Under the pieces are notes generated by a model. That model made no database searches and had not been told where the DNA came from. It saw only the letters and a program-made list of their open reading frames with translations. This document shows positions 1 through 10,570 of a stretch of DNA of 64,000 bases, one piece after another. This stretch comes from Climacium dendroides (lineage: Eukaryota > Streptophyta > Bryopsida > Hypnales > Climaciaceae): contig OX467083.1 of the NCBI GenBank assembly GCA_950106755.1, forward strand, positions 595,501 through 659,500, in the 5' to 3' direction. Position 1 is the stretch's first letter; every line of letters starts with the position of its first letter. The translations under genes and the position numbers were made by a program.

Positions 1-171
1 AAGACTAGTAAACTCAATGTGAAAATGTCTAAGTTGGTTGCGGTGGCGAATCCAGCTAACAAACAAGGTTTTCTAGATGAGGTGATTTCATGACCCACAT
101 CATAATTTGAATCCATTGATGTCATTGGGACATTGAAATGTAATAGCCTTTGCTTTTTTTTTGTTGGCCAG

Positions 172-804
172 ATTGAGAAACATTGGAGTTCCAATGAGGT
201 TCCGGAGATGACTCTAGAAAAACTCCAAATGGTGGCCACTTGCAATACCTCGGCAGATCACAAGATAAAATTTCTGAAGTGGTGGAATTCCTCTACGCCA
301 TCACGGGATTCGAGACATATTCCGCCTAGGCCGGTGTCAGAGACCTTACTCGGTCCTTTCTTGAACCGTTGTGTTTGGTATGCAGGGATAAGTGATTACC
401 TATTCATGTAATTCAAATTGAAAGCCATTACAGGTCGTACTTACTAGGATTTTGAAAAATTCAAATTACATTCACTACATATTATATGATTTCTAACATT
501 TCTTCTCCTTCCACAGATTGAAGATGCAGCCGTGCAATACTTTGAAGAAGTTGTCAAGTAGGACAACATCATCATCAATATGAAGGTTCCACTTCAGCTA
601 GAAACCTTACCGGAATACTTGGAAGGCTGGAGGAGGAAAATCTGGGATCAAGGGTTCTTGGCTCATCTTAGAGGAGCGAAGTACTTCAAAAAAAGCGACA
701 ACTTCAACACTTATGAGGGGTCCCAACAAGCAGTGAAGAGGGTCCTTTTTTGGTATGTCTTGTGGGAACCCAGAATTCGGAAACGGATCAAATAATGCAA
801 GAAA
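172..804 (+). pseudogene. 5' exons of a decayed methyltransferase-like gene
   Basis: Two exon-like stretches precede the retroelement in this gene. The first starts after an acceptor at 171 and reads IEKHWSSNEVPEMTLEKLQM, reaching about 377. The second starts after the acceptor at 516 and reads IEDAAVQYFEEVVK, then a TAG at 559-561, then stays open to about 804 apart from a TAA at 793. Both exons are rich in Trp and charged residues and look like genuine protein, but I recognise no domain. The coding sense resumes at 4706 after unit A, so I read 172-6912 as one gene with a transposon-swollen intron. The exact donors near 377 and 745-804 are uncertain because the phases do not match cleanly. 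The stops mark this copy as a pseudogene. Confidence 0.5.
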
Positions 805-1191
805 TAGGTGCGAAAAATAAAAAAAAATAAAAAAAAATAATAGTTAGAATGTGATTTTTGGACCAGATAACTTGAATTAGGAAATAAGCGTTCCGGCACC
901 ACCCGTAACCGGAACTTATCCGGATCTGGAATCCGGGCTCATCGGGAACACAGGAACCTACCGTATAGGTCCCGTAGCTACAGAAGTAGGATACCGTTGA
1001 GACAACGGACCTGTAGCCGTTGTCCTTAAGACCGTAGAGAGATAGTGTAGTACTTAAGCCGTCTTCCTAGGGTTTCCTCTTCCCTTTTCTGTTCTTTGTA
1101 TCCGAGAGTGTTTGTGTGAGTAGTTGAGAGAAAGAGTGGTGAGTTAGGGACTGAGGTAGAACTACTTTCCCTTCGTTCTCACTTAGATCTT

Positions 1192-2802
1192 ATGGCATCC
1201 GGACCAGTACGGAAGACAGCGGTATCTGCCCGGGTTATCTCTCCGGCCATTCCGGATAGCCCGGAACTACTCAAGCAGTTAGAGGAGGACTTGACTAGGT
1301 TAGGATGTGTCGGTTTACTACACCGACCGTGGAATCTCAAGAGTGAGGAGATGATTCAAGAGCTACTTCACGGTGTTCCGAATCAGTATGAGCTTACTTT
1401 GAGAGGACGACCAGTCGCGTGCACCGAGGACATCTGGGCGGATGTTTATCAGTTCCGGAAGAGTGGGAACGGTTTAGCATCGAGGACGGACCGTTTTGTA
1501 GCCGGGAAGTTCACCGGGACTACAAACCCTAAGGATGGCTTTGCTATCAACGAGTATAAGGACGAGAGACATAGGCGGATCCTAGAGTTTCTGATTCCGA
1601 TCTTATATCCGGAAAAGCCAACGCGGGTTACCATTACGGTGGCCAATACTATCTTTGGGGCTATGGAGAACCGGATAGTGCACTGGGGTAGGATCATAGC
1701 CGGGATAGTGGCTAAATTAGCGGATCACGTGACACAAGCTAAGGCGAGTCCAGTTAGCACGTATTTGTTTCATCTATACCATCAACAGGAACTTTTGAGT
1801 GCGGCGGAAATAATTCAGTATGACACTGGAAAGACGCTCTTGTCATACGGCCTTTTCGGGGAGGAAGCGGAGGATCCGGTCGAGTCTGAACCGGAGGAAC
1901 TTCCCAAGGAACGTCTGACCGACCCAAGGACCAAGAAGAGGAAGTCAACCGATCCGGGGTCGAGAATCAAGCCACCGACAATGGAGAGGGGGGAGTCCAG
2001 CAAGGGACCTGAGATGGAAACAGAATCCGCATTTTTCAATGCGGGGCTCGAGTGGATACGTGAAGCCAAGGTACTTCACGACGGATTGTCGGATTTGGTG
2101 ATAGATACCGCAGAAGTATTGAAGGTGGATCCGGATCAGATCGTGAAAGCTGTCAAGCGACTGCCCAAGCCGGAGGACCTGAAGAAGAGGGATGAGCGGA
2201 TCCAGGAATTGGAGGCGGAACGGAATCTACTCCATGCCCGGGTGAATTGGGCGGAAGGAGAAATGGTAGCTGCGAAGGAGAAAAAGAAGGAGGCTCTCGC
2301 ACTGGTCAAGAATCTAACCAGGGCAGTCAACATCAAAGCCAACATCATCACGAAAGCTGCCTTGTTTGACTCAAAGATGATATCAGAAGGCCACATTACC
2401 GGAACCAAGGTAGTTACCATCCTCGTAGACTTCACCGCGAGAATAGAGCGAGTTTTCAAGGAGATCCAGAAATTGCTGGCGGCCATCGACCCAAACCATG
2501 CGATGGATTTCTCCACCTTTCCGGAACTTCCTTTTGTCGCAGGTACCCCAGGAAAGCCAATGGCGGATCAGGCAACCTGGATGGAGGGCCTGAGGGGGAT
2601 ACTCACACCAGCCGAGCCTTCCGCCAGTAAGATACGGATGACGGAGTTGAATTTGAGGCCAGCAGCCTCGGAACCGGAACCGGAACCGGAGTCTAGCGCG
2701 AAAACGGTTCCGGTGCCATCTAAGTTCTCAACTCCGGAAGTTCCCAAGGCACAAACAATGCCAAATTTGATGACCAGATCATTCAAGGTTCCGGGACAGT
2801 AG
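1192..2802 (+). CDS. Retroelement additional ORF (unit A), 536 aa plus tail
   Basis: The start ATG at 1192 follows a leader with several short pyrimidine tracts. Residues ~20-190 form a conserved domain seen in four other copies in the window, with landmarks TNPKDGFAI, LEFLIPILYPEKPTRVT, a Trp-Gly-Arg block (HWGRIIAGI) and YLFHLYHQQ. The layout recalls the 'putative plant transposon protein' domain of the extra ORFs carried after pol by plant Tat/Ogre-type Ty3 elements; that is an analogy, not a proven match. Residues ~300-400 are charged and helical, probably coiled coil, and the tail is Pro/Glu/Ser rich with a PEPEPE run. A TAG ends the ORF at 2800-2802, but the same frame stays open to 3150 and still aligns with unit B (NPAR-x-PK near 22250). 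The original protein was therefore about 652 aa. Function unknown; nucleic-acid or capsid binding is possible. Confidence 0.65.
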   Translation: MASGPVRKTAVSARVISPAIPDSPELLKQLEEDLTRLGCVGLLHRPWNLKSEEMIQELLHGVPNQYELTLRGRPVACTEDIWADVYQFRKSGNGLASRTDRFVAGKFTGTTNPKDGFAINEYKDERHRRILEFLIPILYPEKPTRVTITVANTIFGAMENRIVHWGRIIAGIVAKLADHVTQAKASPVSTYLFHLYHQQELLSAAEIIQYDTGKTLLSYGLFGEEAEDPVESEPEELPKERLTDPRTKKRKSTDPGSRIKPPTMERGESSKGPEMETESAFFNAGLEWIREAKVLHDGLSDLVIDTAEVLKVDPDQIVKAVKRLPKPEDLKKRDERIQELEAERNLLHARVNWAEGEMVAAKEKKKEALALVKNLTRAVNIKANIITKAALFDSKMISEGHITGTKVVTILVDFTARIERVFKEIQKLLAAIDPNHAMDFSTFPELPFVAGTPGKPMADQATWMEGLRGILTPAEPSASKIRMTELNLRPAASEPEPEPESSAKTVPVPSKFSTPEVPKAQTMPNLMTRSFKVPGQ

Positions 2803-3949
2803 GTTAGGGGAGATCTCATCAACCAGATCGGTGGAATGACCAATCCGGCTCGGACTAATCCGAAAGGATTTGTGCACATGCAAGAGACCACGCCAGAAAA
2901 AGGAAGCGAACCCGCGACATTGGAGGATACAACACCAGAGAAGGAGAAGGAAGTCCAAGTTATTGAAGATTCTGACGAGGAGAGTGCCCACTCCACTTCC
3001 AGAACCGAAGACGACAGCGATCCGTCTCCAGCAACGCGCCATATCCAAACTCGGGCCACAGCAAAAACTACGCCAGCCAAGAACACGAAGGGGACGCCTA
3101 CCAGCCAAGCGGGGAGTCGTTCAAAGAAAGGACGGAAGCCAAGACATTAGGATTGGTAGTAGGAAAAGAAGTATAGGATCCGGAATGGGGTTCCGAACTT
3201 GGATCCGGTTTCCGGAATTTTAGGCGGATAGTAAGGAAATCCGGTTATCTCGGACGGCTGTTAGCAATCTGTCCGGATATCTCGGGAGATTCAGGGATTG
3301 GTGGCCTGGATTTCCGGGTTTCCTTTTCAAGCTTTTAGGAGTTGACTTTGGGGTTTTGTGTTAGTATTTTAAGGGCAGGCAAGTTAGTTGTCTGCCATTC
3401 CATTCCATCCTACTCCATTGGATTTTAGTGCTTTCACGTATGTATTACAATTTTCTTTTCTTAATCTAAGTCATCCAGGATACCTTTAGCTGCACTTTTT
3501 GCTTAGACAGGGTCTTTTTGAGCTGGGTGTATGCATGGGTGTATGATCTGGTACTGGAGAAAGAGAAGGGAGGGAGAGAAGGAATCCGGATCTTGAGCTA
3601 CGGATCGTCTGGGAGTGGAGCTAGTGAGAAGGAATGCAAAGCTGAGTAAGGGAGTGCAAGTGCAACGTGCTTTTAAACTGCCGGAACAGCAATCCGGAGT
3701 AGAGGGTAGAGGTCCGTGCGAGTCCGGAACCAGGAGGGTTCTGTGCAGAGTTAAGCAACCGCCAAAGGAAAGGATCTCCCGCTACTTCGGAAAGTCTACC
3801 AATCTCCCCCTTGGTAAATTGTCTTCTCCTTGAGATTCTATTCTTTTGGATCTATAAGTTCTAATCTGTTGTTGTAGTAAGAGAGGTGTGAAAAGTGCTC
3901 TGTGTGACTTGATTCCGGATCGGCCAATCCGGAAACTGTGAGAGAATAC

Positions 3950-4110
3950 TCCTCCCTCCTCCTATAACTGTGTTGTCTTGGGTGTGTTGTTTAGTAGATT
4001 TAGAGTACAGAGAGGATAATTGTACAAGTGGTGAGTCCCCACCCCTTTCTAGATCAAGGGCGGACCCTCTAAGGGTAAAACAGAGGCAACAAAAACCAGT
4101 GACGGAAGAG
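3950..4110 (+). other. Conserved noncoding block shared by four retroelement copies
   Basis: The segment around GTGAGTCCCCACCCCTTT and CGGACCCTCTAAGGGT, followed by GAGGCAACAAAAACC, is repeated with few changes at about 34940-35010 and, more diverged, at about 21040-21115 and 38625-38695, those three on the minus strand. It lies 200-400 bp from the element terminus each time. Such conservation outside the ORF suggests a promoter, polyadenylation or reverse-transcription signal, but the role is inferred. Confidence 0.5.
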
Positions 4111-4447
4111 AGACGGAACTCAGATCCGGGTGTATCCGGGTCCGGAACGGAATCCGAAATGTACTAAGTTTCCGGAACGAGATAGGGTAAGTGAAATAAG
4201 GGAGATTAAGTGAATAGTCACAATCCGGATACTTCTCATTCAATCGATATCTTACTAGAAGTTCCCTGAAACGATAATTCGTGTCATCTTACAACCATTT
4301 GTTGTTGTAAGGATACTTACGGCTAATAGCGCGTACGACATGTCTTCAACTAGATAAAGAAATATTCATTTCAAAGTGATAATTTCAACTAAGAGTATCC
4401 TTTAACTTGGCCTAAAACACGTAGTTGAACAACTAAACTTCTTTGAG

Positions 4448-4553
4448 GTATAGAATGGAAAAAAAAGGGGAGCTAGGCCTCTCACTACTTGTAGAACTTG
4501 CCTTGGATCCAAGGCATCCTCGAGAAGTAGTTGGTGGTCCCCCATTTCTATCC
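4448..4553. repeat. Imperfect long hairpin with perfect 16-bp palindromic core
   Basis: GCCTTGGATCCAAGGC (4500-4515) is a perfect palindrome. Sequence outward on both sides stays partly complementary: AGAATGGAAAAAAAAGGGG on the left against CCCCCATTTCT on the right, and CACTACTT against AAGTAGTT nearer the core. Total arms are about 50 bp with almost no loop. It lies in the same intron as unit A, between that unit and the next exon. It is a small foldback element or, less likely, a small-RNA precursor. Confidence 0.5.
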
Positions 4554-4705
4554 TTTGGAAGGTCTAGAACTTAATTTTCTAATCTTCTATTTTTTGAGAC
4601 ATAAGAAAACTTGCTTTCAAGCAGATGTACGCATGATTGAAATTTTTTATGGTCTAATTTGATTTTTAAAATTATTCCTTACTTTTTTTTGTTATCATGA
4701 TGCAG

Positions 4706-6912
4706 ATATTTCAAGTTTGAATTGGAAGGAAAAGGAGCCATCCAAAGGGCAGACCTTCCTCCATTCCTTCCGGTCTTTCTAGATCGCAGTTCCGCAAGTT
4801 GCATGTACACAGCAAATCAACTTAAAACATTTACCACAGCTCATCTAAGTGGCGGTGGATGGTACATTGATTGCCCAATATCGTACACGCATCCATCGGA
4901 GGTACACCTCCGAAATTCTTTGGAGGGCATTGGAGCGGTGGACATGGATGTCGATGAATTTGCAGACCTTACCGAAGATCAGAGGAGGAAGGCAATTGCA
5001 AAGAGGGACCACGTTGATAAGAAGAAAACAGTCCGTCTCCAAATTGCTTTAGATAACAAGCAAAAGAAGGAGGCAGAGCGTTTGGCAAAGCTGGAAGAAA
5101 AGGAGAAGGAGAAGCAAAAAGAGAAGGAGGAGAAAGCCAAGGCAGGGGGGAAGAAAAACGATGATGGTGATATCATTGTTCCATCATCATCAATAGCCGA
5201 TCAGAACTCGCAGTTGGTGGAGGGAAGTTAGAGTGGGATGAAGAGGAAGGCTGTGCTTGCCGAGTGGACAGAGGATATGGTGACACAAGGCACGCAGGTC
5301 GTTAGACTAGATGATGATGACGTGAAGTTGAAGGAGCTCATCTTGAACGCATCTATTATTGACATCATGGACAATTTGGAGAGTTCACCACCAAATTCTT
5401 ATATTGAGGTCATGGACTTCATTCGAAAGGTATGTGGCACCATAAAATTCAGTTTGTAACTTCAATGGATTTTCTAAATAAAAAATGGTCTCATTTTGAA
5501 CTTTCTAATAACATGAACAATTACTCCATTGTAGGCAAATGCAGGTAAACTTTGCTCACTAAACGGTAGAGTGAGCCAGGAGCCTTTGGTGGACCTTATT
5601 ATTTTTGACTGCCAAGAGAACCTACCCGTACCACTCATCTCTGAGAAGGACATTCCGTCATGGAACGCAAACCCAATGTGTGCGGGAATGCAAAATGCAT
5701 TTCACTTTGCCGAGGACAGCTTACAAGACAATGGCTGCGTTATTGTATTTCACTCGTACAACCTTCAATCACGGCGTATGTTTGTGGAATTGAAGAACGT
5801 CTTCAAGAAGTTGGTGATGAAGAAGGAGTGGTTGGCATTCAACCAATTGGACCTAGCTTCGGGTATTACATCTGGTCAGACGGTAAGTTTTTTTGAATTT
5901 ACTATGTGCATGCCAATTGTCTTGTAGGCATTCTTCTTTCTACTGAACATTCTTTCTATTTTTGCAGACTATGAAGTTTGGAGTCACCCTTTTTGTGAAG
6001 GATCTGGGTGAGAAAAGGAAATCAACCTTCACGTTTAGGCAGACTGATGCCATGACGAAGGCAAAGTGGAATCTTCAAAAGAAGGACATGGTGATCAATT
6101 ATATCACTGAGGAAACAATGTTAGTTGACAAAGAATAAAAAATGCCTTGGCGTGGGCCGCGAGAGAAAGATGCAAGGTTCCTTCAATTTTTCATCGAAGG
6201 CTGCTCGGATGAAGAAGATGTAGTTTTGGACTGCACCGCAGCTACGGGTGAGTTGTCGCTTTGAAATAGGAGCTTCAAACTGAAATGTTTATTTGTGTGT
6301 ATAATTATTGAAGTCCTAATGCCTACACGCTTATACTACAGGGGCATTCATTACTGCATGTCGTGGCACAGGGTGGCATATTGTGGCTTTGGAAGAGGAT
6401 GAGAATATCTTCAAGGGGGTTCTCTTGCCAATGAAAAAAGCCACTCCACTGCAAGGAGTGACACAAGCTCCAGCAGAAGTTTTTGCCGCTCTTGATCTAG
6501 ATGCCGTGCACGTGGAACCAATGGTGTTTACACACAACATTAGACCTAGTAAGTAAGTTTCACTCTTGAAAGACAAGTATATTTTTGTATTAAAAAAGTA
6601 TTGCATTTCATGAATCAATATGACTAACGTTGCACTGTTTGTATTTGAAGGAACGAAGGAGTGACGGACAAACATCGTATGAAGAAGATCCGAAGACTTA
6701 TTTTGAGTCCAGAGAAGTCTTACGATCTTCTAGTGTATGCCGAGAAGATGGCATCACAGTATGAACGATATGGTTGCAAAGAGCCTAAGCCTTCCAAACC
6801 CAGATACGCTGCAAACGTAGTTCATTTTCTAGACATTTCAGCTTTTGAAGGTGAAAAGACTCCAGAGTCATCCTCAAGTGAGGTTTCTATGACGAACTCC
6901 ACTACCACTTAG
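4706..6912 (+). pseudogene. Decayed N4/N6-type DNA methyltransferase-like gene, 3' exons
   Basis: Exons read 4706-5429, 5535-5882, 5968-6247, 6342-6552 and 6651-6912, with GT-AG introns and matching phases. The first exon carries a Lys/Glu-rich coiled-coil stretch. The block VDLIIFDCQENLP with the following SLQDNGCVIVF resembles motif IV and the next strand of amino-MTases, but the catalytic (D/N/S)PP(Y/F) is replaced by DCQE. The later block VVLDCTAATGAFITACRG with HIVALEED resembles the SAM-binding motif I. The IV-before-I order is that of the beta class. Stops interrupt it at 5229 (TAG) and 6136 (TAA). The changed catalytic motif suggests the protein family was already non-catalytic or strongly diverged before this copy decayed. 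N4-methylcytosine enzymes are known in bryophytes, but no orthology is claimed. The assignment is by motif pattern only. Confidence 0.55.
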
Positions 6913-7448
6913 ACTCATAAGATTGCCATATCTGATGAGTTTAACTGGACTCATTTATTTCTATGTTGATTTGGTTTTGTGTATTTCTGGCTACAAGTTG
7001 CATGCATTGTATTTATTGTTTGATTTTGAACGTACACTGGAAATGAAGGAATGAAAAATGATCTCTAATGGTAAACCATCAATAGTTGATAAAATACAGT
7101 TGGTACATCTTGGGCTCATTTAATTTCCTTTGCATTCTTAGAACACTTCATATGTGATCCTAAACAAAAGAATTTTGTTTTACGTGAAAAATGTTCTCCA
7201 CAAAATTGGTAGTGCCTCTAAGTGTCCACAAATGACCCTCAACTTATATACCCACAAATGTTTATGAAATCCACGGTCATAGAACCTTGGTTGATTCCAA
7301 GTTCACGGTCATGGGTTTGTCACACCTTTCCCCCATCAAATACAGATTTGATGATAGATTTCTTCATCGAAAATACTTCCCGCTCACAAGCTTACAAGCT
7401 CACAGACTCCTGCTCCAAGCTCGCACAATAGCAACCCTGGATTTAAAG
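6913..7448. other. Noncoding stretch with one hAT-like terminal repeat
   Basis: No protein signal is visible. Near 7365-7437 a run of GCTCACAAGCT-type words ends in GCACAATAGCAACCCTG. Read on the minus strand this is CAGGGTTGCTATTGTGC, the same terminus seen at 45341 and, more diverged, at 43801. It is probably one end of an old hAT-like element whose other end I could not find. Confidence 0.35.
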
Positions 7449-7599
7449 CACTACAAAATATGTAGACATGTTTAAGATAAAAAAAATTATAATCATTATA
7501 TATTCAAAAATTATAAATAACCCAAAAAAATAGCAATGATGATAGAGGGATTAAGAAGCAAAAAGTAGCAAAAAAGAAGAAGCAAAACTAAGTGACATT

Positions 7600-7980
7600 A
7601 TGATTGCAAAATATGACTACAAAATATGACTAGGAGGCAAGAAGAAGAAAAATCTAAGATGGAAGAAAAAACAAAAGTTAAAAAGCAAGAAGAAGCGAAA
7701 TCTAAGATGGAAGAAGTAAAACCTAAGATAGAAGAAGAAGCAAAAGTTAGGAGGCACAAAGAAGCAAAATCTAAGAAGGAAGAAGGAACAAAAGCTAAAT
7801 AGGAAGAAGAAAAACCTAAGAAGCAAGAAGAAATAAAAAGAAATAAGAAGAAGAAAAACCTAAGAAGCAATAAGAAACAAAACTTAAGAAGGAACAAAAA
7901 CAAAAAAGAAGGAACAAAAACAAAAAAGAAGGAACAAAAAAGAAAGAAGAAGGGACAAAAAGAGGAGTGACTACAAATAG
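7600..7980. repeat. Purine-rich tract with AAGAAG-type repeats
   Basis: About 380 bp of nearly pure A/G on the + strand, built from imperfect words such as AAGCAAGAAGAAG and AAATCTAAGATGGAAGAA. The pyrimidine-rich mirror at 56090-56650 in the other CACTA copy shows that it belongs to the element. It makes long low-complexity open frames that are not genes. Confidence 0.7.
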
Positions 7981-8109
7981 TGGTGACTAGGGTTTCAAAC
8001 CCCTATTTTGTGGTGGCTAAGGTTTCAAAACCCTAAATTAGTGGCAATTACAAAAAAATGACTTTCAAAAAATATGACTACAAAAAAATCCTACGTGGAA
8101 AAATATGAC

Positions 8110-10290
8110 TAGGTACTTTCTAAACATATTTGTAGTCTAGCTCTTTCACTTTTTATAGAACTTTTTCGATTTTTTATGACATTTCATACCTTATTTATAT
8201 ATATATTAGAATTTTAGTGTAAAAGTAGCTTCTAAATGCATTAAAGTGTCCAAAAAGTAAAAAGATACTTTAGTAAGTAGCTACAAACTAATAGAAAAGG
8301 GCAAAAATGCAAAAAAAAAGTTAAAGTAAAAGTTCTAGAAAGAAAAAGATAAAAAAATTAAAGAAAAAGGAGAAAGATAAGGAAAAAGACAGAGAAAAGG
8401 AAAAGACAAGGAATCTAGGGTTTCCGGAGGTGCACAGAGAAGTCACGCCGATTGCGAGCGTTACACCCGTTCTGATCACCCCCGGGAATTCACAATTAAA
8501 TTCCTTTTCTTCTCTCACTCTCGCTCTCTCTCCATACTGTTCATATTTTTCGTCTCAATAGTGCGTTACCTGTGCGTTTTCCTTGCGCGTGTAATTTTAG
8601 TACTTGCAATATATATATTAGATTTGTGTCACTGTACAATCGTGTAAAAATTTGTGTCTCAATGCTGAATCTGGTTTTGAGGTTTGAGTGTCTTCTAAAT
8701 TCGGTTTGAGAAATTTGTTTCTGGATTTGTGTTTTTTTTTCTCTTTCAAATTGGAGAAGCGGAAAGAGAGGCCGGGATCAATCGGTGCATTGGTGGATTT
8801 GTTTGGAGTTTGAAGGGACTGATTGTGAAGTTCGGATCGATTGCTTGTCCGTGTTAATTTGGTTGTGGGTGAGTTGCGGCGGTCAGATTTGGAGACGACG
8901 GCACCCCAGTAGCGATCAGAAGGATTGGTTGAGATCACGGTGAGTTGGACTTCACCGAATTGGTGTTACAAGCTAATCAAAAATTGGAGTCACAGGAGGT
9001 GATTGACGTGGTTCTGGTCGCATAACTAGGCTGTGATCGTTTGATTAGTGCTGATACTCAATTGATCCAGAATGTCAAGAAACAAAAAAATCAATTGTAA
9101 GATTCTCCATGAAATTCGTTCGATTTTGGAGCTGCAATTGAGTTAGGGATTCGGATTTACGGTGAAGACCAACAATCGATTATTGAAGCAAAATTAAAAA
9201 TTTTGGTAATCACAAGATCACCCAAGTTGAGAGAATTTGGTGAGGTTTCGGGAGAATTCGGGAGACATTGAATTCCAATTCTCATTAGTGATTGATTGAT
9301 CCAAGTAATCGGGCATTTACAGTGAAAATTTGTGAATCATGATGTTTTGACTAATTGATTGCCAAATTGATAGCGAGAGAATTTGTCGAGGCGTAGACGG
9401 ACACGGCCAAAGCAGGTTCCGACGCAACGCAGCTCGCAGACAGGCGCCTGTGGCGGATTCACCGGTCCGCCTCGACTTGCCGATACCCCCTCTCTGATTG
9501 ATAACTGGCCCGGCTTTGCCGATTGATACCCGTGAGGAAACTAGTGAGGGTATCAACCGGGTAAGAGTCTTGGAGGGTATCAATCAGGGTATTGATCGGG
9601 TACCGTGGTCTTGGGTGTTTTAACCTAATCGTTCAATTAAAACAAATTTAAAATAAGGTCCAAATTTTTCGAACGGCCCTTTGGGCCGTACCACTAGTTT
9701 GGGTAGAGATTTAAAAATAGGTTTAAGAAGCCAATTTCAAAATTGCATATGCATGTTTTAAGTGAAAATTTTACATGGACTGTAGGTAGAGCATACTAAT
9801 TGAAGTGTTCTAGCTCTATTGTCCTTGGTTGCTGCGTGTAATTGCAAATCTTTGTAAGCATATCCTAAACTTTTAAACTCTAAATCTTTTTGAAATATTA
9901 AAAAAAATGTATATTTGTACTACGTTCAAAGTACTATAGTGGGCTGTACTAAAGTCTAAGTCTTGCATTGCATCCATACATAAGTCAGTCCAACTTGACA
10001 TATTGTCCAGATATATTGTCCTGAGCCCTAGAACACTAGACAAGACAGGGACATGCATGCTGAGTCTTTTATCTTATAATGGACTGTTTCTTGGGGTATT
10101 TAGTGGGAATAAAAGTGAATTTTCATTCTATTTTCAAAACTCAAGTACATAAGTGACATTTTGAACACGCAACACTGACCTTACATAGATCATTCCCTAG
10201 CGTTCGAACTCAGTAGTATTTGGGATTGGATTCCAAAAACCTAGCTACAATATTCCCTAACCAAATTGTTTTTGGACTACCCTAAATCTT
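8110..10290. other. Insert within the CACTA copy, no gene recognised
   Basis: The stretch holds a CT-rich run (8510-8535), a T-rich tract near 8730-8745 and a GC-richer part at 9390-9600. Open frames on either strand are short and have no recognisable motif. It could be a captured host promoter or 5'UTR fragment, as CACTA elements often carry, or a second insertion. Confidence 0.3.
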
Positions 10291-10570
10291 ACTATTATGG
10301 AGATGCGATTGCAAAATATGACTAAAGAAAAAATATGACTAGAAAATATGACTGGACGTTTCCTAAATATGTTTCCAAACGTTTTCTATGAAATATTTTG
10401 GTGTTTCCAATAGTCATATACTATACGGCCATGATGTATAAGGCTAAAATATGACTCGCAGTCATATTTGTAGTTATATTTTTTTTACCTTCAAAAATAT
10501 GACTACAAGCAGTCGTCAGTCATCCTCAGTCATAATTCTATAGTCATAAAACACTGCCATTGTTGTAGTG

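Larger units (their letters stand above)
850..4320 (+). mobile_element. Retroelement unit A, ORF-only, possible solo LTR
   Basis: A CCGGA-word-rich block is inserted in an intron of the methyltransferase-like gene. It has a 5' leader (about 865-1191), one long ORF (1192-3150 with one stop) and a ~1.2 kb 3' region ending in GTAAGGATACTTAC near 4320. Its 3' end matches the ends of units B (20813) and C (34699) on the opposite strand. Its 5' leader matches that of unit C near 42420-42070. No gag, protease, RT or integrase is present. The flanking exons stay in order, so it landed in an intron. Either it is a non-autonomous element made of one ORF, or a solo LTR of a family whose very long LTR holds an ORF. 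Both ends are approximate. Confidence 0.7.
7449..10570 (-). mobile_element. CACTA-type element, second copy, with internal insertion
   Basis: The right end (about 10300-10570) reads, on the minus strand, CACTACAACAATGGCAGTG followed by dyads of AATATGACT/AGTCATATT. It matches the left end of the complete element at 55607 over roughly 250 bp, including the segment around GGCCGTATAGTATA. The purine-rich block at 7600-7980 and the repeated AGGGTTTCAAA segment at 7980-8110 match the reverse of 55900-56700. The left end is poorly preserved; CACTACAAAA at 7449 is the best candidate. About 2.2 kb (8110-10290) has no counterpart in the other copy. No transposase ORF is visible, so it is non-autonomous. 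Confidence 0.6.

Noticed and set aside
7600..7900. Long open frames in the purine-rich tract
   Set aside because: Low-complexity sequence belonging to a CACTA copy; the frames arise from lack of T in stop contexts on one strand.
9317..9583. Minus-strand open frame in the CACTA insert
   Set aside because: No motif, composition differs from known coding exons here, and no splice partner.
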